Both the position numbers and the translations under genes were made by a program. This document shows positions 1 to 9,061 of a stretch of 64,000 nucleotides of DNA, piece by piece. Every line of letters begins with the position of its first letter. Position 1 is the stretch's first letter. Source of the stretch: CAVXFB01 sp963760935 (lineage in GTDB: Bacteria > Planctomycetota > Planctomycetia > Pirellulales > Thermoguttaceae); the NCBI GenBank assembly GCA_963760935.1, contig CAVXFB010000003.1:434001-498000 (forward strand). Reading direction: 5' to 3'. The notes beneath the pieces were generated by a model. That model had not been told where the DNA came from, did not search any database, and saw only the letters and a program-made list of their open reading frames with translations.

Positions 1-1262
1 AGTAGCGTCAGCAGCACCCTGTACACCCAATAAACGATGGGATCGTCTTTGGGGTCGTGGTAGTTGACGTGCGGATCGAACTGAATGAAGTTGGCCGTTG
101 CATAGGGATGGCATTTTTGGCAAGTTGCCAAACGATTTTCAGGTGAAACCCAGGAGGCAGCATTCGTGACGGGCAGAATCGTATGGGCGCCATGGCAGTC
201 GTAACAGTTGGCCGCCGGCCGGTAGCCGAGACTGGTCAATTCGCCGTGGATACTCATGGCGTAGCGGCTAGAGAGATCGGCGTGGCAATTGCCGCACAGA
301 TTGGGCAACTGGCGTCGAAATCGTGACGAAGTCGCCATGGCGATTTCGTGCCCTTGATGGCAGGACGTGCAGCTTGGCCGCTGCCGCGATTTTCCACCGG
401 GGGCCAACCTTTCGGCCATTTCACCGGGACCCGTTCCCTGACCGTGGACGCTCTCTCTAAGGCGTTCCGCGATGAAGCGGTGGCACTTGCCGCACGTGCC
501 TGCTACGTTTGCCGTATTGAGGGTGGATCGCTGGTCCGTCGCCAAATAGATGCCGTGTGCGCCGTGACAGCTAGCGCACGAGGCCGTGACCAACAGCCCT
601 GCTTGGTACAGGCCGTGGCCGTGTACGGTACGATCGTAGGTCTCCTCTTGCTTTTCATGGCACTTGCCGCAAGTGTGAACCTGATGATCGACGAATACCG
701 GTGAGCGACTGTCGGCGACGGGAAGAATGTGGTGCTGATTCGTGCCGTGACATTCGCCGCAACTCAGAAGGGTGCCGCGACCTTGCTCATCCTTTGGGCC
801 GGCATGCGAATGACGGCTTTTCACCAGATCCAACGCTTCAGTTTCGTGGCAGTAGGCGCACATCTTCCGCGCAGCCGCCCCTGCGCCGCGGAAACCGCTT
901 TCTTCGGCGTGTGCCTCGTTGACCTCGGTGGTTTTGGGATCGCCGCCGTGGCAGTCACTGCAATTGACACCCTTCTTCCAATGGACGTCTTCGGCGAGTT
1001 CTTCACGCGACACGTAAGAGTGCTTGGTCTTGGCATCCCACAAATCGGGCTCGCCATGGCACTGGATGCAAAGATTCTCGTCGTTAGGTATGTGCGAGCC
1101 GGTCTTCGGCGGCTGGGCCGGCACGCGAACTGTCGCAACTGATTGCGGCGCAGTAGCGGGCGCGGACTTGTCCGGTTCGCTCGACGACGGAGCGGCAATG
1201 CCTTGAGAAACGCCTGCCACCGACAGAACCAGCAGCAGCAATATGCGTGGATACATTGTCAT
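1..1262 (-). CDS. Multiheme cytochrome c (at least 11 hemes), 3' end cut by window edge
   Basis: Reading leftward from the ATG at 1262 (a second in-frame ATG lies at 1256), one open frame runs off the left edge, about 420 residues. It begins with a signal peptide (MTMYPRILLLLVLSVAG) and then carries 11 CxxCH heme c motifs: CIQCH, CSDCH, CAYCH, CGECH, CGKCH, CASCH, CGKCH, CTSCH, CGNCH, CYDCH and CQKCH, spaced 25 to 41 residues apart. The last visible residues (IVYWVYRVLLTL) look like the start of a membrane helix, so a membrane domain may follow outside the window. Predicted to be a periplasmic electron carrier. It lies 47 bp after the tetraheme gene, probably in one transcript. Its N-terminal half is clearly paralogous to the nine-heme protein at 4021-5404 (same heme spacing, shared DVHW and CHGGDP signatures). 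Function beyond electron transfer is not known. Confidence 0.9.
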   Translation of the reverse strand, partial: MTMYPRILLLLVLSVAGVSQGIAAPSSSEPDKSAPATAPQSVATVRVPAQPPKTGSHIPNDENLCIQCHGEPDLWDAKTKHSYVSREELAEDVHWKKGVNCSDCHGGDPKTTEVNEAHAEESGFRGAGAAARKMCAYCHETEALDLVKSRHSHAGPKDEQGRGTLLSCGECHGTNQHHILPVADSRSPVFVDHQVHTCGKCHEKQEETYDRTVHGHGLYQAGLLVTASCASCHGAHGIYLATDQRSTLNTANVAGTCGKCHRFIAERLRESVHGQGTGPGEMAERLAPGGKSRQRPSCTSCHQGHEIAMATSSRFRRQLPNLCGNCHADLSSRYAMSIHGELTSLGYRPAANCYDCHGAHTILPVTNAASWVSPENRLATCQKCHPYATANFIQFDPHVNYHDPKDDPIVYWVYRVLLTL

Positions 1263-1309
1263 GCTGCGGATTCAGCAAAAATCGCCAACGATTGCGGTGG
1301 CCGCCACTT

Positions 1310-1849
1310 CTACTTTTGGTACTTGGGATGTTCCTTGTGGCCCTTCGTGATGTGGCAGGCGACACATACGTTTCCGGGCAAGATCTTATAGATCGAGTCT
1401 CGGGCGGCCTTTTCTTGTTCCGGCGAGAGTTTTTTCACGTTGAGGAATGGCTTGCAGATTTCCTCGTGTATGCTGCCTGGGCCGTGGCAGCTTTCGCAGG
1501 TGTTGCCCTTCAGATTGGGAGTCGATGCCTCGTCCTTGAAGCCCGTCGGCCGGCCATAGCCGGTGGAATGGCAGGGGAGGCATTCGGCGGACGTTCGATA
1601 CTGCGCAGGCACACCGTCCCAAGCCTCCGTGGCATGCTTCGTCTTCTTCCAATTCATAAATTGCTTGAAGTGACAGGCCGAACAACGCTTGACTCCCACA
1701 TAGGTTTGCCCTGTCGGGGCCGCAGGTTCGGCTACCGCCTCCGCAGGTATCGGTGGTTGCGAATTGCCGGTGCTACCGATGAGCATGCACATCGCCATAA
1801 CCGCGCCAACGCCAGTTCCCAGAATCACACATTTCGGCAGACTGCGCAT
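1310..1849 (-). CDS. Tetraheme cytochrome c, cytochrome c554-like
   Basis: A 179-residue protein with an N-terminal signal or anchor helix (ILGTGVGAVMAMCMLIG) and four CxxCH motifs: CSACH, CLPCH, CESCH (within CESCHGPGS) and CVACH. Spacing and the 'YVGVKRCSACH' opening resemble the cytochrome c554 family, which passes electrons in the periplasm. The ATG at 1849 is chosen over upstream starts because AAGGAA lies 6-11 bases before it and because it puts the hydrophobic segment near the N terminus. It is followed at 47 bp by the 11-heme gene and faces away from the Rieske/cytochrome b operon, so the two units probably form one divergent respiratory locus. The donor and acceptor cannot be read from sequence. 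Confidence 0.9.
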   Translation of the reverse strand: MRSLPKCVILGTGVGAVMAMCMLIGSTGNSQPPIPAEAVAEPAAPTGQTYVGVKRCSACHFKQFMNWKKTKHATEAWDGVPAQYRTSAECLPCHSTGYGRPTGFKDEASTPNLKGNTCESCHGPGSIHEEICKPFLNVKKLSPEQEKAARDSIYKILPGNVCVACHITKGHKEHPKYQK

Positions 1850-1986
1850 AGTTCCATTCCTTTGCAGTTGAGCGGAATATTTCAGGCGGCGAGAGTAGAT
1901 CGGCCGTACGCTAACCACGGCAACGCGACCACGCATTACTTTAGCAAACCCCCGCCCGAGGGCAACAGGGTTTCAGAACTGGCGCA

Positions 1987-2015
1987 AGCGTATCGTAATT
2001 TGCTATGTTCGTCAA
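1987..2015 (-). promoter_or_regulatory. Candidate sigma70-type promoter for the tetraheme/11-heme genes
   Basis: On the minus strand TTGACG (2015-2010) is followed after 17 bp by TACGCT (1992-1987). The -35 box is good and the -10 box weak. It lies about 140 bp upstream of the tetraheme start. Confidence 0.35.
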
Positions 2016-2202
2016 CCACCAATCTGCACTAAAACGGTGAAAGTTCTGCTTTTCCAACCGCAGATATCACAACGTGTTACTGCTAGATAATATGTGAAAA
2101 TCAAGCGGACACTTTGAAGGTCTCCGACAATCGCTATGATTATCACTTAAGTTGCCATTTTTGTCGCGAGCGAGTCGGAGTAATTTTCGCTATCGATCTG
2201 CT

Positions 2203-2231
2203 TTGACAGTTGGGTAGCGAATTGTTAGACT
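2203..2231 (+). promoter_or_regulatory. Candidate sigma70-type promoter for the Rieske/cytochrome b operon
   Basis: A perfect TTGACA (2203-2208) is followed after 17 bp by TAGACT (2226-2231). It precedes the Rieske start by about 160 bp, leaving room for a long leader. Confidence 0.5.
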
Positions 2232-2392
2232 GCCCGCAATCATGGCCCCGATCCGAGGCGGGGCCTGATTCCAGTTTCCGGGGCTATGCGCCAAAGCCGG
2301 ATTTCTCGCTGAATTGTGGATCGCTCTAATTGCGGATAATTTAACGCCCCAACGGGTAATTGCTTTGCAACTTGCTTGCTGAAAAACCGATC

Positions 2393-2866
2393 ATGGCAGA
2401 ATCTCCTCCGGCGCAGACGAGGCGGAACTGGCTCTTGCGCGGTCTGCAGACGAGCGTCGCAGCGACGCTGGGGGCGCTACTTTATCCTGTGGTCCGGTTT
2501 CTTTGGCCGCGGACCTCAACGACTTCCTCCGCGTTGGAGGTCATTGCGCCGTATAAGGTCAGCGACCTGAAACCGGACGCAAGCGGACGGTGGCCACCTC
2601 CGTTTAACTTCGGCGGATCGCCATGCCTGCTCATTCGCACGAGCGAAGGAGACGTGAGGGCCTTTAACGCGGTGTGCACGCACCTGCAATGTACCGTCGA
2701 GTTTCGCCCGGCCAAGTCCGACATTTTCTGCAACTGCCATAACGGCGTCTACGACCTTAACGGCCGCAATGTGTCGGGCCCACCGCCGCGACCGTTGGAA
2801 GAATACAAGGTGGCCCTGCGAGGACAGCTTGGTCAGGAGGAGATCATTGTCTCCCGCAACGCGTAA
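2393..2866 (+). CDS. Rieske iron-sulfur protein of a bc-type complex
   Basis: 157 residues. The N terminus carries a twin-arginine-like stretch (RRNWLLRG) and one hydrophobic helix, as in Rieske subunits anchored by an uncleaved Tat signal. The C-terminal domain has both cluster-binding boxes, CTHLQC and CNCHNG, which supply the two Cys and two His of the [2Fe-2S] cluster, plus the disulfide-forming Cys residues. It should carry electrons from quinol at the cytochrome b Qo site to a c-type cytochrome. The ATG at 2393 is chosen; a TTG at 2360 would add 11 residues. No strong Shine-Dalgarno is seen. The 3' end overlaps the cytochrome b start by 20 bases, implying translational coupling. Confidence 0.93.
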   Translation: MAESPPAQTRRNWLLRGLQTSVAATLGALLYPVVRFLWPRTSTTSSALEVIAPYKVSDLKPDASGRWPPPFNFGGSPCLLIRTSEGDVRAFNAVCTHLQCTVEFRPAKSDIFCNCHNGVYDLNGRNVSGPPPRPLEEYKVALRGQLGQEEIIVSRNA

Positions 2867-4007
2867 ACTGACGTCTGCGTTAACAACGTCCAAGCAGTGG
2901 CTGGTCGAATTCTTTGTCGATCGCCTTGGGCTCGACGGCCTCGGGGCGCTTGCCGCAAAGAAAACCGTCCCCATCCACCGCACCACGATCTTCTATTTCC
3001 TGGGCGGGATGGCGCTTTTCTTATTCTTCATCCAGGTGGCCACCGGCACACTGCTATCGCTGTATTACAAGCCATCGCCGGATCAGGCCTTCGAGAGCGT
3101 CCGCTCGATCATGACGGAAATCAATTTCGGTTGGTTGATCCGCTCGATCCACGTCTGGAGCGCGAACCTGCTGATTGGCGTGCTGCTGCTGCACATTCTC
3201 ACAACGTACACGATGAGAGCCTATCGCGGGCCGCGCGAAATAACCTGGATGAGCGGCGCACTGCTCCTCTTCCTCTTCCTCGCTTTTGGCTTCAGCGGCT
3301 ACCTGCTCCCTTGGAACCAACTGGCATTTTTCGCCACGAGGGTTGGTACGGCCATCGTCGGCGTCGTGCCCTTGGTCGGCAAGGATTTGTTGCTTGTTGC
3401 ACGCAGCGGTGAGGACGTCACCGGCGATACGTTGGCGCGTTTCTACGCGTTACACGTCATCATTCTGCCCCTGGTCGCGTTTGCCCTGATCGGATTGCAC
3501 CTCTACCTTGTGCAGAAACACGGCATGAGCATTCCGGAAAGTGCGTCCCAGCGGTACGGTGGCGCGAACAAAGTGCCCACAATGCCGTTCGTCCCCCATT
3601 TCCTGCTGCGCGACATGGTTGGCTGGTATTTGGCCCTGGGGATCTTGGCAATCTTAGCGGCACTGTTTCCATGGGAACTTGGTTCAAAGGCAACTCCCTT
3701 TGGATCGGCCCCCGAGGGAATTAAGCCCGAGTGGTACTTCCTGTTCATGTTTCAGGCGCTCAAGAAACTGCCGGCCCATATTTTCAATATCGAGTGGTTG
3801 GAAGGAGAAGTGGTCGGGGTGCTGTTCTTTGGATTTTGCGGTCTTTTTGTGCTTTTCGTACCGTTCTTAGATCTCAACGGTCGCCGCCGGTGGCCCCGAC
3901 GCATACTCAATTTTCTGGCTGTGGTGGCGGTTGCCTTTTTCATTATCATGACGGCGCGGGGACTGTCCGATCCGCTGGACGCTTGGTTTTCCCGGTACCT
4001 TTTCTGA
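2847..4007 (+). CDS. Cytochrome b, long form (b6 plus subunit IV fused)
   Basis: 386 residues with about eight membrane helices. The N-terminal part holds two paired heme-ligand histidines: His-x13-His in the 'SIHVWSANLL' helix and His-x14-His in 'YALHVIILPL'. The C-terminal part holds the Qo-site PEWYF motif (KPEWYFLFMFQALKK). Both domains lie in one chain, as in cytochrome bc1, although the sequence style is b6-like. The start is a TTG at 2847, chosen because AGGAGG lies six bases upstream and the frame upstream has no better start. It follows the Rieske gene with overlap and is followed 13 bp later by a nine-heme cytochrome, which probably takes the place of cytochrome c1. Confidence 0.95.
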   Translation: MSPATRKLTSALTTSKQWLVEFFVDRLGLDGLGALAAKKTVPIHRTTIFYFLGGMALFLFFIQVATGTLLSLYYKPSPDQAFESVRSIMTEINFGWLIRSIHVWSANLLIGVLLLHILTTYTMRAYRGPREITWMSGALLLFLFLAFGFSGYLLPWNQLAFFATRVGTAIVGVVPLVGKDLLLVARSGEDVTGDTLARFYALHVIILPLVAFALIGLHLYLVQKHGMSIPESASQRYGGANKVPTMPFVPHFLLRDMVGWYLALGILAILAALFPWELGSKATPFGSAPEGIKPEWYFLFMFQALKKLPAHIFNIEWLEGEVVGVLFFGFCGLFVLFVPFLDLNGRRRWPRRILNFLAVVAVAFFIIMTARGLSDPLDAWFSRYLF

Positions 4008-4020
4008 GCCAAAGGCCTCC

Positions 4021-5404
4021 ATGAAAACGTTTCTGACAGCACTGTATTTCATGGCTTTCATGGCTGTGTGGCAGTCGGCGCAGGCCGAGCAACAGAAAGC
4101 TGCCGGCGCCGCCGCCGGACGACGAGTCCTCCTGCGTCCAATGTCATAGCAATGCCGACGTATGGGACAAGGACCAGCAACGCTACTTCATCACCGCAAA
4201 GGATTTTGCCGACGACGTCCATTGGCGCAGCGGCCTCCGTTGCCCGGACTGTCATGGCGGCGATCCGAGCAACTTTGAGGTTACCGCCGCCCATTCCAAG
4301 GACGCGGGTTTCAAGAGCGTAAAATCGCCGGCCGATGTGCCCGAGTTCTGCGGCAACTGCCACGCCAATATCGAATATATGCGACGTTTTCGGCCCTCGC
4401 CTCGTACGGATCAATTGCGCGAGTACTGGACGAGCGGTCATGGGATGGCTCTGAAAGCCACAGGCGATCCGAAAGTTGCCACGTGCATTTCGTGCCATGG
4501 CAAGCCGCATGGATCGGCCGAAGATCGATCAAAGCACGGCATCCTGCCGGTCGACGACCTGGAGTCGCCAGTGTATCGAACTCACGTCGCAAAGACGTGT
4601 GCCCAATGCCATGCCGACGCCAAGCTGATGGCTGGCTATCAATACCACGGTCGCCCCCTGGGGCATGAGCAATATCAGCACTGGCGAGAGAGCGTGCACG
4701 GCCGTGCCCTGATGGACAAAGGCGACCTCAGTGCGGCAACGTGCAACAACTGCCATGGAAACCACGGCGCCGTTCCTCCAGCGGTCAACTCCGTCGCCAA
4801 TGCCTGCGGAACCTGTCACGGGAAAATTGCCGAACTCTTCAACAACACCAAGATGAAGCACCGCTTCGAGCAGGAAGACCTTCCCGGTTGTGCCACGTGC
4901 CACACAAGCCACCAAATCCAACAGCCGACGGACAAGATGTTGGGCATGTCAGCGGGAGCAGTCTGCGCAAAGTGTCATGAAAATGGCAAATACGGTGCGA
5001 CGATCGCCGGCGCAAATGCAGCCCGCGAGATCCGTCAAGGGCTGGATGAACTGAAACAGCGAATCGCGACCGCTAAGGAGACGCTCTCCAAGGCAGAACG
5101 GCTTGGTATGGAGGTCAGCGAGCCGAAATTTGAATTGCGCAGCGCTACGAACTCGCTGACCAATGCTCGAACTCTCATTCACTCGTTCGCTGTTAAACCG
5201 GTAGCAACGGCCCTTACCGACGGCGAGAAGGTAACTATCGCGGTCCAATTGAAGGCCGATCAGGCCTTGCAGGAGCATTCGTTTCGGCGAGTCTGGCTGG
5301 CCGCGTCGCTCGTCCCGATCTTCATCGTCATCGGCATGTTACTTCTCTATATAAGAAGCCTGCCGATCCCTCATCGCGACAATCGCGATAGCCCCAAAGC
5401 CTAG
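4021..5404 (+). CDS. Nine-heme membrane-anchored cytochrome c (apparent frameshift near 4110)
   Basis: The ATG at 4021 encodes a signal peptide (MKTFLTALYFMAFMAVWQ) ending near AQA, but that frame stops at about 4149. The heme-bearing frame is one base over and open from about 4037 to 5404. Joining them inside the GC-rich run GCCGGCGCCGCCGCCGG restores a protein of about 460 residues: one extra base in the sequence explains it. Nine CxxCH motifs follow (CVQCH, CPDCH, CGNCH, CISCH, CAQCH, CNNCH, CGTCH, CATCH, CAKCH), then a helical stretch and a C-terminal membrane helix (SLVPIFIVIGMLLLYI). It is the third gene of the Rieske/cytochrome b unit and is predicted to be its electron acceptor. It is paralogous to the 11-heme protein at 1-1262. 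The frameshift may be a sequencing error or a real lesion. Confidence 0.85.
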
Positions 5405-5467
5405 TGCGAAATGGCATGAAACGCCCATGCGGCGGAGGGCGGCGGGCGCACCATGCCCTCTGCGATT

Positions 5468-6168
5468 TTAGGCGGCGTGGGTGTGGCAGCCACGGCAGCC
5501 GGTAAGGCGGTGCGGGCGGTTACGCCAGAAGCGGGCTAGTGCGGGGATATCGCCAAGATGGCCCGCAAAGAGAGTTAGCATCGACTCGACGCGGTGCGAC
5601 CAGAACTTCGGCACATAGTCGGAGAAGTGCCGGCGCCACACGCCTCAGTTGGCGTCCGAGTCATCCATTTGCACGCAGGCGTTCGGGAGAAACCTCCAAT
5701 TCGGCAAGCACTTGCAGTCGCGCGAGCCTTGCGGAAAACACCTCGCCTGCGTCCGCGCATACACAACCTTCTTCAAGGCCGTGGGACTGTCGTCATCGTC
5801 CACGTCCAGACCGAGGGTCTTCGTCCGCGAAAAGAAGGCCCGGCGACAGCCGGGGCAGTAGCACTGGTGCTCGTTCAGCGGCACTTCCAAGCCGCGTCGT
5901 GTTTGCACGGTGTGCTCCCACTGCTCGATTCGCTTTTTCTCAAAGCCACAGTGCGGACAATGCGGCGGCCCGATGCCGCTTTCCACCAACTGCTGCTCGA
6001 AGAATTCCGAGCTGACCGAATCGCCCGCCGCCAGGGCGAGCCTCTCGGTCGTGGTGAATCCCGCCTCCCCCTCCGTGACTCCGGCAGGTCCCCTTCCGCC
6101 AAGAATCTCTGCAACGCCTCGCGAACCGCTCCCCGCAAACGCTCCTGAAATTGTTGCATTGTTGCCAT
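5468..6168 (-). pseudogene. Degenerate transposase with zinc ribbon
   Basis: Minus-strand reading gives a helical N terminus (MATMQQFQERLRGAVREA) in one frame, then, in another frame, a zinc-ribbon block: CPHCG, later CPGCRRAFF and a run of acidic residues. This order resembles the N-terminal region of ISKra4-type transposases. The frame meets a TGA at 5645-5647 where tryptophan would be natural, and continues to a TAA at 5468. The whole is far too short for an intact transposase and has no recognised DDE core, so it is called a remnant with an internal deletion, a frameshift near 6080 and a nonsense codon. The family assignment is tentative. Confidence 0.55.
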
Positions 6169-6305
6169 CCCTGGCTTTCTCCATCACGTAAGTTTCCACG
6201 CGGCGGAATCCCACGGCGCAAAATGCCCCCCCTCTTGAAAACGTAAACCCCCGCACCGCGCAGACTGCAAGGTGCCGCCCCATGGCGAACTCTGCGGCTT
6301 ACGAC

Positions 6306-6335
6306 TTGACGTCGTTGCACGCCCCCCCGTATACT
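6306..6335 (+). promoter_or_regulatory. Candidate sigma70-type promoter upstream of the TPR membrane protein
   Basis: TTGACG (6306-6311), an 18-bp spacer rich in C, and TATACT (6330-6335). The likely start point is about 40 bp before the gene at 6386. Confidence 0.55.
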
Positions 6336-6385
6336 GCGATGTTTACGCGTCAGGAAATATCGTCACCTGAAAAGGAATACGGTCG

Positions 6386-7183
6386 ATGAAAAGCGAACGC
6401 CGCCATGAACTTCAGCATAACGAACTGGCCGACTGGCTGATCAAGACCGGCGCGGCGTTCAAACCATATCAGAACATCGTGTTGGTCGTCGTCTTGGTTG
6501 TCGTGGTTGCCATGCTCGGCTATACGATTTGGTCCCGCCAAAGCGCCGCTGCAACCACCCGGGCCTGGGATGAAACGTCGGACATTATTGACAGTGGCAA
6601 TGTTGCGAAACTTGCGAAGGTGACCGAGGATTATCCCAATACCAACGCGGGTTGCATGGCCAGCTTGGTCTTGGGCGATTACTACCTCGGTGAGGGCTGC
6701 AATAAGCTGTTCGTCAATAAGGCGACTGCGCAAACAGACCTCAACAAGGCCATCGAAGCGTACCAACTGGTTCTCGATCAGAGCACGGTGCCATCGTTCC
6801 AGGAACGTGCTACCTTCGGCCTTGCCCGAGCCAAGGAGGCCAAGGCGCTGCCCGAGGACCTGAAGCAGGCACAGCAATTGTACAGCGATGTGGTCTCGAA
6901 ATGGCCTCAGGGTGCGTTCGCCGCGGCAGCCCAAAAACGCCTGAACGACTTGAAGCGGCCAGACACGAAAAGAATGTACGATCGCTTTGCCAAGTTTGAT
7001 CCGAAGCCGGCCTATTCGAGCGAGCCGGGCGCGAAACCGGTTTTCGACATGAACAGCTTGCCCAGCGAAGCTCCCGTCGAACTTCCCGACACCACGTACA
7101 ACTTGAAGCCCGACGACAAGAATACCGGCAAGGTATTGACGACCGAAGGCGCTAAGCCCACGGGCGAAGCGGGCAAAAAGTAG
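6386..7183 (+). CDS. TPR-like membrane-anchored protein
   Basis: 265 residues: a basic cytoplasmic N terminus, one membrane helix at about residues 30-50 (IVLVVVLVVVVAMLGYTIW), then a helical region with tetratricopeptide-like pairs (for example 'AIEAYQLVLDQ' and 'AQQLYSDVVSKWP'), and a Pro/Lys-rich disordered tail. The architecture is like YfgM-type proteins that hold a TPR domain outside the membrane, but the similarity is architectural and not a firm assignment. A promoter-like element lies just upstream. It precedes rluD by 64 bp and may be cotranscribed with it. Confidence 0.8.
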   Translation: MKSERRHELQHNELADWLIKTGAAFKPYQNIVLVVVLVVVVAMLGYTIWSRQSAAATTRAWDETSDIIDSGNVAKLAKVTEDYPNTNAGCMASLVLGDYYLGEGCNKLFVNKATAQTDLNKAIEAYQLVLDQSTVPSFQERATFGLARAKEAKALPEDLKQAQQLYSDVVSKWPQGAFAAAAQKRLNDLKRPDTKRMYDRFAKFDPKPAYSSEPGAKPVFDMNSLPSEAPVELPDTTYNLKPDDKNTGKVLTTEGAKPTGEAGKK

Positions 7184-7247
7184 AGTTCTTCGTCGCAACG
7201 GCTTCGCCGGGTCGCGGCCGCAATTTAGTTTGGCATCTCACGCCTTG

Positions 7248-8239
7248 ATGTCTCTTTCATCTGAGCCGGTCGAATTGACGGTTGAGCCTTCCGAGGCCGG
7301 TCATCGGTTGGATGCGTTTCTGGCCAGCCGGTTTCCCAATTACAGCCGCGTATATCTTCGCCGTGCCATTTCGGCCGGCGGCGCGCGGGTCGACGGCCGC
7401 GGCGGAAAGCCGGCGTATCGGCTGAAGGCGGGGCAGCGGGTCTCTCTTGTGCTGCCGGAAATTCCGGCGAAGCGCCGAGCCCCGAAGACATTCCACTGGA
7501 TGTGCTCTACGAGGACGATCAGGTGGTGGCCATTAACAAGCCGCCCGGCATGGTCGTTCATCCCGCCCGGGGTCATTGGACGGGCACGTTGGCCAGCGCG
7601 CTGCAATTTCACTTTGGGCCCACGCTGAGCACGACGGGTGGACTGAGCCGTCCTGGCATCGTGCATCGATTGGACCGTGACACCAGCGGTGTGATTATCG
7701 TGGCCCGCAACGATCAGGCCCACGCGAAGCTGGCGCAACAGTTTGCCTCGCGTCAGATTGAGAAAGAATATTTTGCGATCGTCTGTGGCGGGCCGGCGCA
7801 CGACCGCGACTATATCGACTCGCCAATCGGATTTCATCCGCACATCCGCGAAATGATGGCCATCCGTCGCGACTCGCCCGAAAGCCGACCCGCCCAGACC
7901 TTTTATGAGGTGCTGGAACGTTTTGATGGTTTTGCGGCTGTGAAGGTTCTTCCGAAAACCGGCCGCACGCACCAGATCCGGGTGCATCTGCACCATATCG
8001 GCTGCCCGGTTCTCTGCGATCGACAGTATGGCGGACGCAGCCGGATCAGCTTGGGCGAGATTCGCCGCGATCCGGCCGACGACCGCGTCCTGCTGGAACG
8101 TCAAGCGTTGCACGCCCGCCGCCTGCGGTTCGAGCATCCGGTTACGGGTGCACAACTTGAAATCGAGGCGCCGTTGTCCGACGATATCGCTGCAACGCTC
8201 GCGGCCCTGCGGGAGTTTCGAACAGCGTCACGGCACTAG
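7248..8239 (+). CDS. rluD: Large-subunit rRNA pseudouridine synthase RluD-type (apparent frameshift near 7465)
   Basis: The N-terminal third (7248 to about 7465) is an S4 RNA-binding domain (HRLDAFLASRFPNYSR). The remainder, in a frame offset by one base, starts at 'VLYEDDQVVAINKPPG' and contains the catalytic motif HRLDRDTSG, where the Asp forms the adduct with uridine, and later the conserved KTGRTHQIRVHL. Removing one base of frame displacement near 7465 joins them into a normal-length protein of about 330 residues that isomerises uridines in 23S rRNA. An intact catalytic domain with no other decay suggests a sequence error over a true pseudogene. The ATG at 7248 is chosen; a TTG at 7230 is possible. 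Confidence 0.88.
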
Positions 8240-8263
8240 GTATGCCATGAATCGGCGTCGCCC

Positions 8264-8713
8264 ATGAAGATAATCTCCGGCGGACAAACCGGCGTGGACC
8301 GCGGTGCGCTCGACGCCGCCATCGAGTTGGGCCTTTCCCATGGCGGCTGGTGCCCGCGCGGCCGATTGGCCGAGGACGGTCGCATTCCCGATCGGTACCA
8401 ACTGCGCGAAACGGAGTCCAGCGAGTATCCCGTCCGCACGGAACTCAACGTGCGCGAAAGCGATGCGACGCTCGTTCTGTTTCGCGGGCGTCCCAGCGGC
8501 GGCACCGACCTTACGATCCGATTGGCGGAGCGGCTTGGCGTGCCTCTATTGGCAATCGACCTCGACAGCGATCCCGATCCGGCCAGCATCGGTGTGTGGC
8601 TCACTGAGCACAAGATCGCGACACTGAACATCGCCGGCCCGCGCGAGACCCAATCCCCGGGCATTCAAGCCTTGGCACACAAGTTTGTGATCTGCGTCAT
8701 GACCGGGACATAG
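8264..8713 (+). CDS. Putative molybdenum carrier protein (SLOG/YpsA-like fold)
   Basis: 149 residues opening with the nucleotide-binding motif SGGQTGVDRGALDAA and continuing with 'GWCPRGRLAEDGRIP' and a Gly-rich 'SGGTDLTIRLAE'. This pattern defines the putative molybdenum (cofactor) carrier group of Rossmann-like SLOG proteins. The biochemical role in bacteria is mostly inferred from an algal cofactor-binding protein, so the name is by family only. It starts 24 bp after rluD and converges on the small zinc-ribbon gene that follows. Confidence 0.85.
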   Translation: MKIISGGQTGVDRGALDAAIELGLSHGGWCPRGRLAEDGRIPDRYQLRETESSEYPVRTELNVRESDATLVLFRGRPSGGTDLTIRLAERLGVPLLAIDLDSDPDPASIGVWLTEHKIATLNIAGPRETQSPGIQALAHKFVICVMTGT

Positions 8714-8725
8714 CGAACGACCGCA

Positions 8726-9061
8726 TCAGACGCACTTGGCAACACCCAAGCCGTTAACCGCCCTGCGGATGCCGCATTCGGTGCCCTCATGCTCAGGGCA
8801 CCCCACGTGATCTTCGGCCACGCCCATGACTCGGCCACATTTATGGCACACGCTTCGCGGTTCTCCCAGGACCGGCATGGTTCTCGCCGCGTCGGCGGGA
8901 AACAATCGCGTATCGTGCACCACGAGCGTTGCTCCTGTTTGCTCGTGCATCACGGCGACACAATCGGCCGGGAGGCCTTGCGGTTGACGCGCCGGCAGGA
9001 CGAATCGATCTTGCGAAAGCGTTCCACCGGGTGTCAGGATACGAAAGAATCTGCCAGGCAT
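8726..9061 (-). CDS. Small zinc-ribbon-like protein of unknown function
   Basis: 111 residues. The C-terminal third has a Cys/His cluster (CHKCG, then CPEHEGTECG) that could bind one zinc. The first half has a short beta-rich stretch (MPGRFFRILTPGG) with no known family. The ATG at 9061 is preferred to starts further upstream because GGGGAGGGA lies just before it. It converges on the molybdenum-carrier gene. The function is unknown. Confidence 0.65.
   Translation of the reverse strand: MPGRFFRILTPGGTLSQDRFVLPARQPQGLPADCVAVMHEQTGATLVVHDTRLFPADAARTMPVLGEPRSVCHKCGRVMGVAEDHVGCPEHEGTECGIRRAVNGLGVAKCV

Larger units (their letters stand above)
1850..2392. other. Divergent intergenic region between cytochrome operons
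   Basis: About 540 bp without a convincing gene. It is AT-richer than its surroundings and separates the leftward tetraheme/11-heme genes from the rightward Rieske operon. It contains one candidate promoter for each direction, listed separately. No clear operator palindrome was recognised. Confidence 0.6.
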
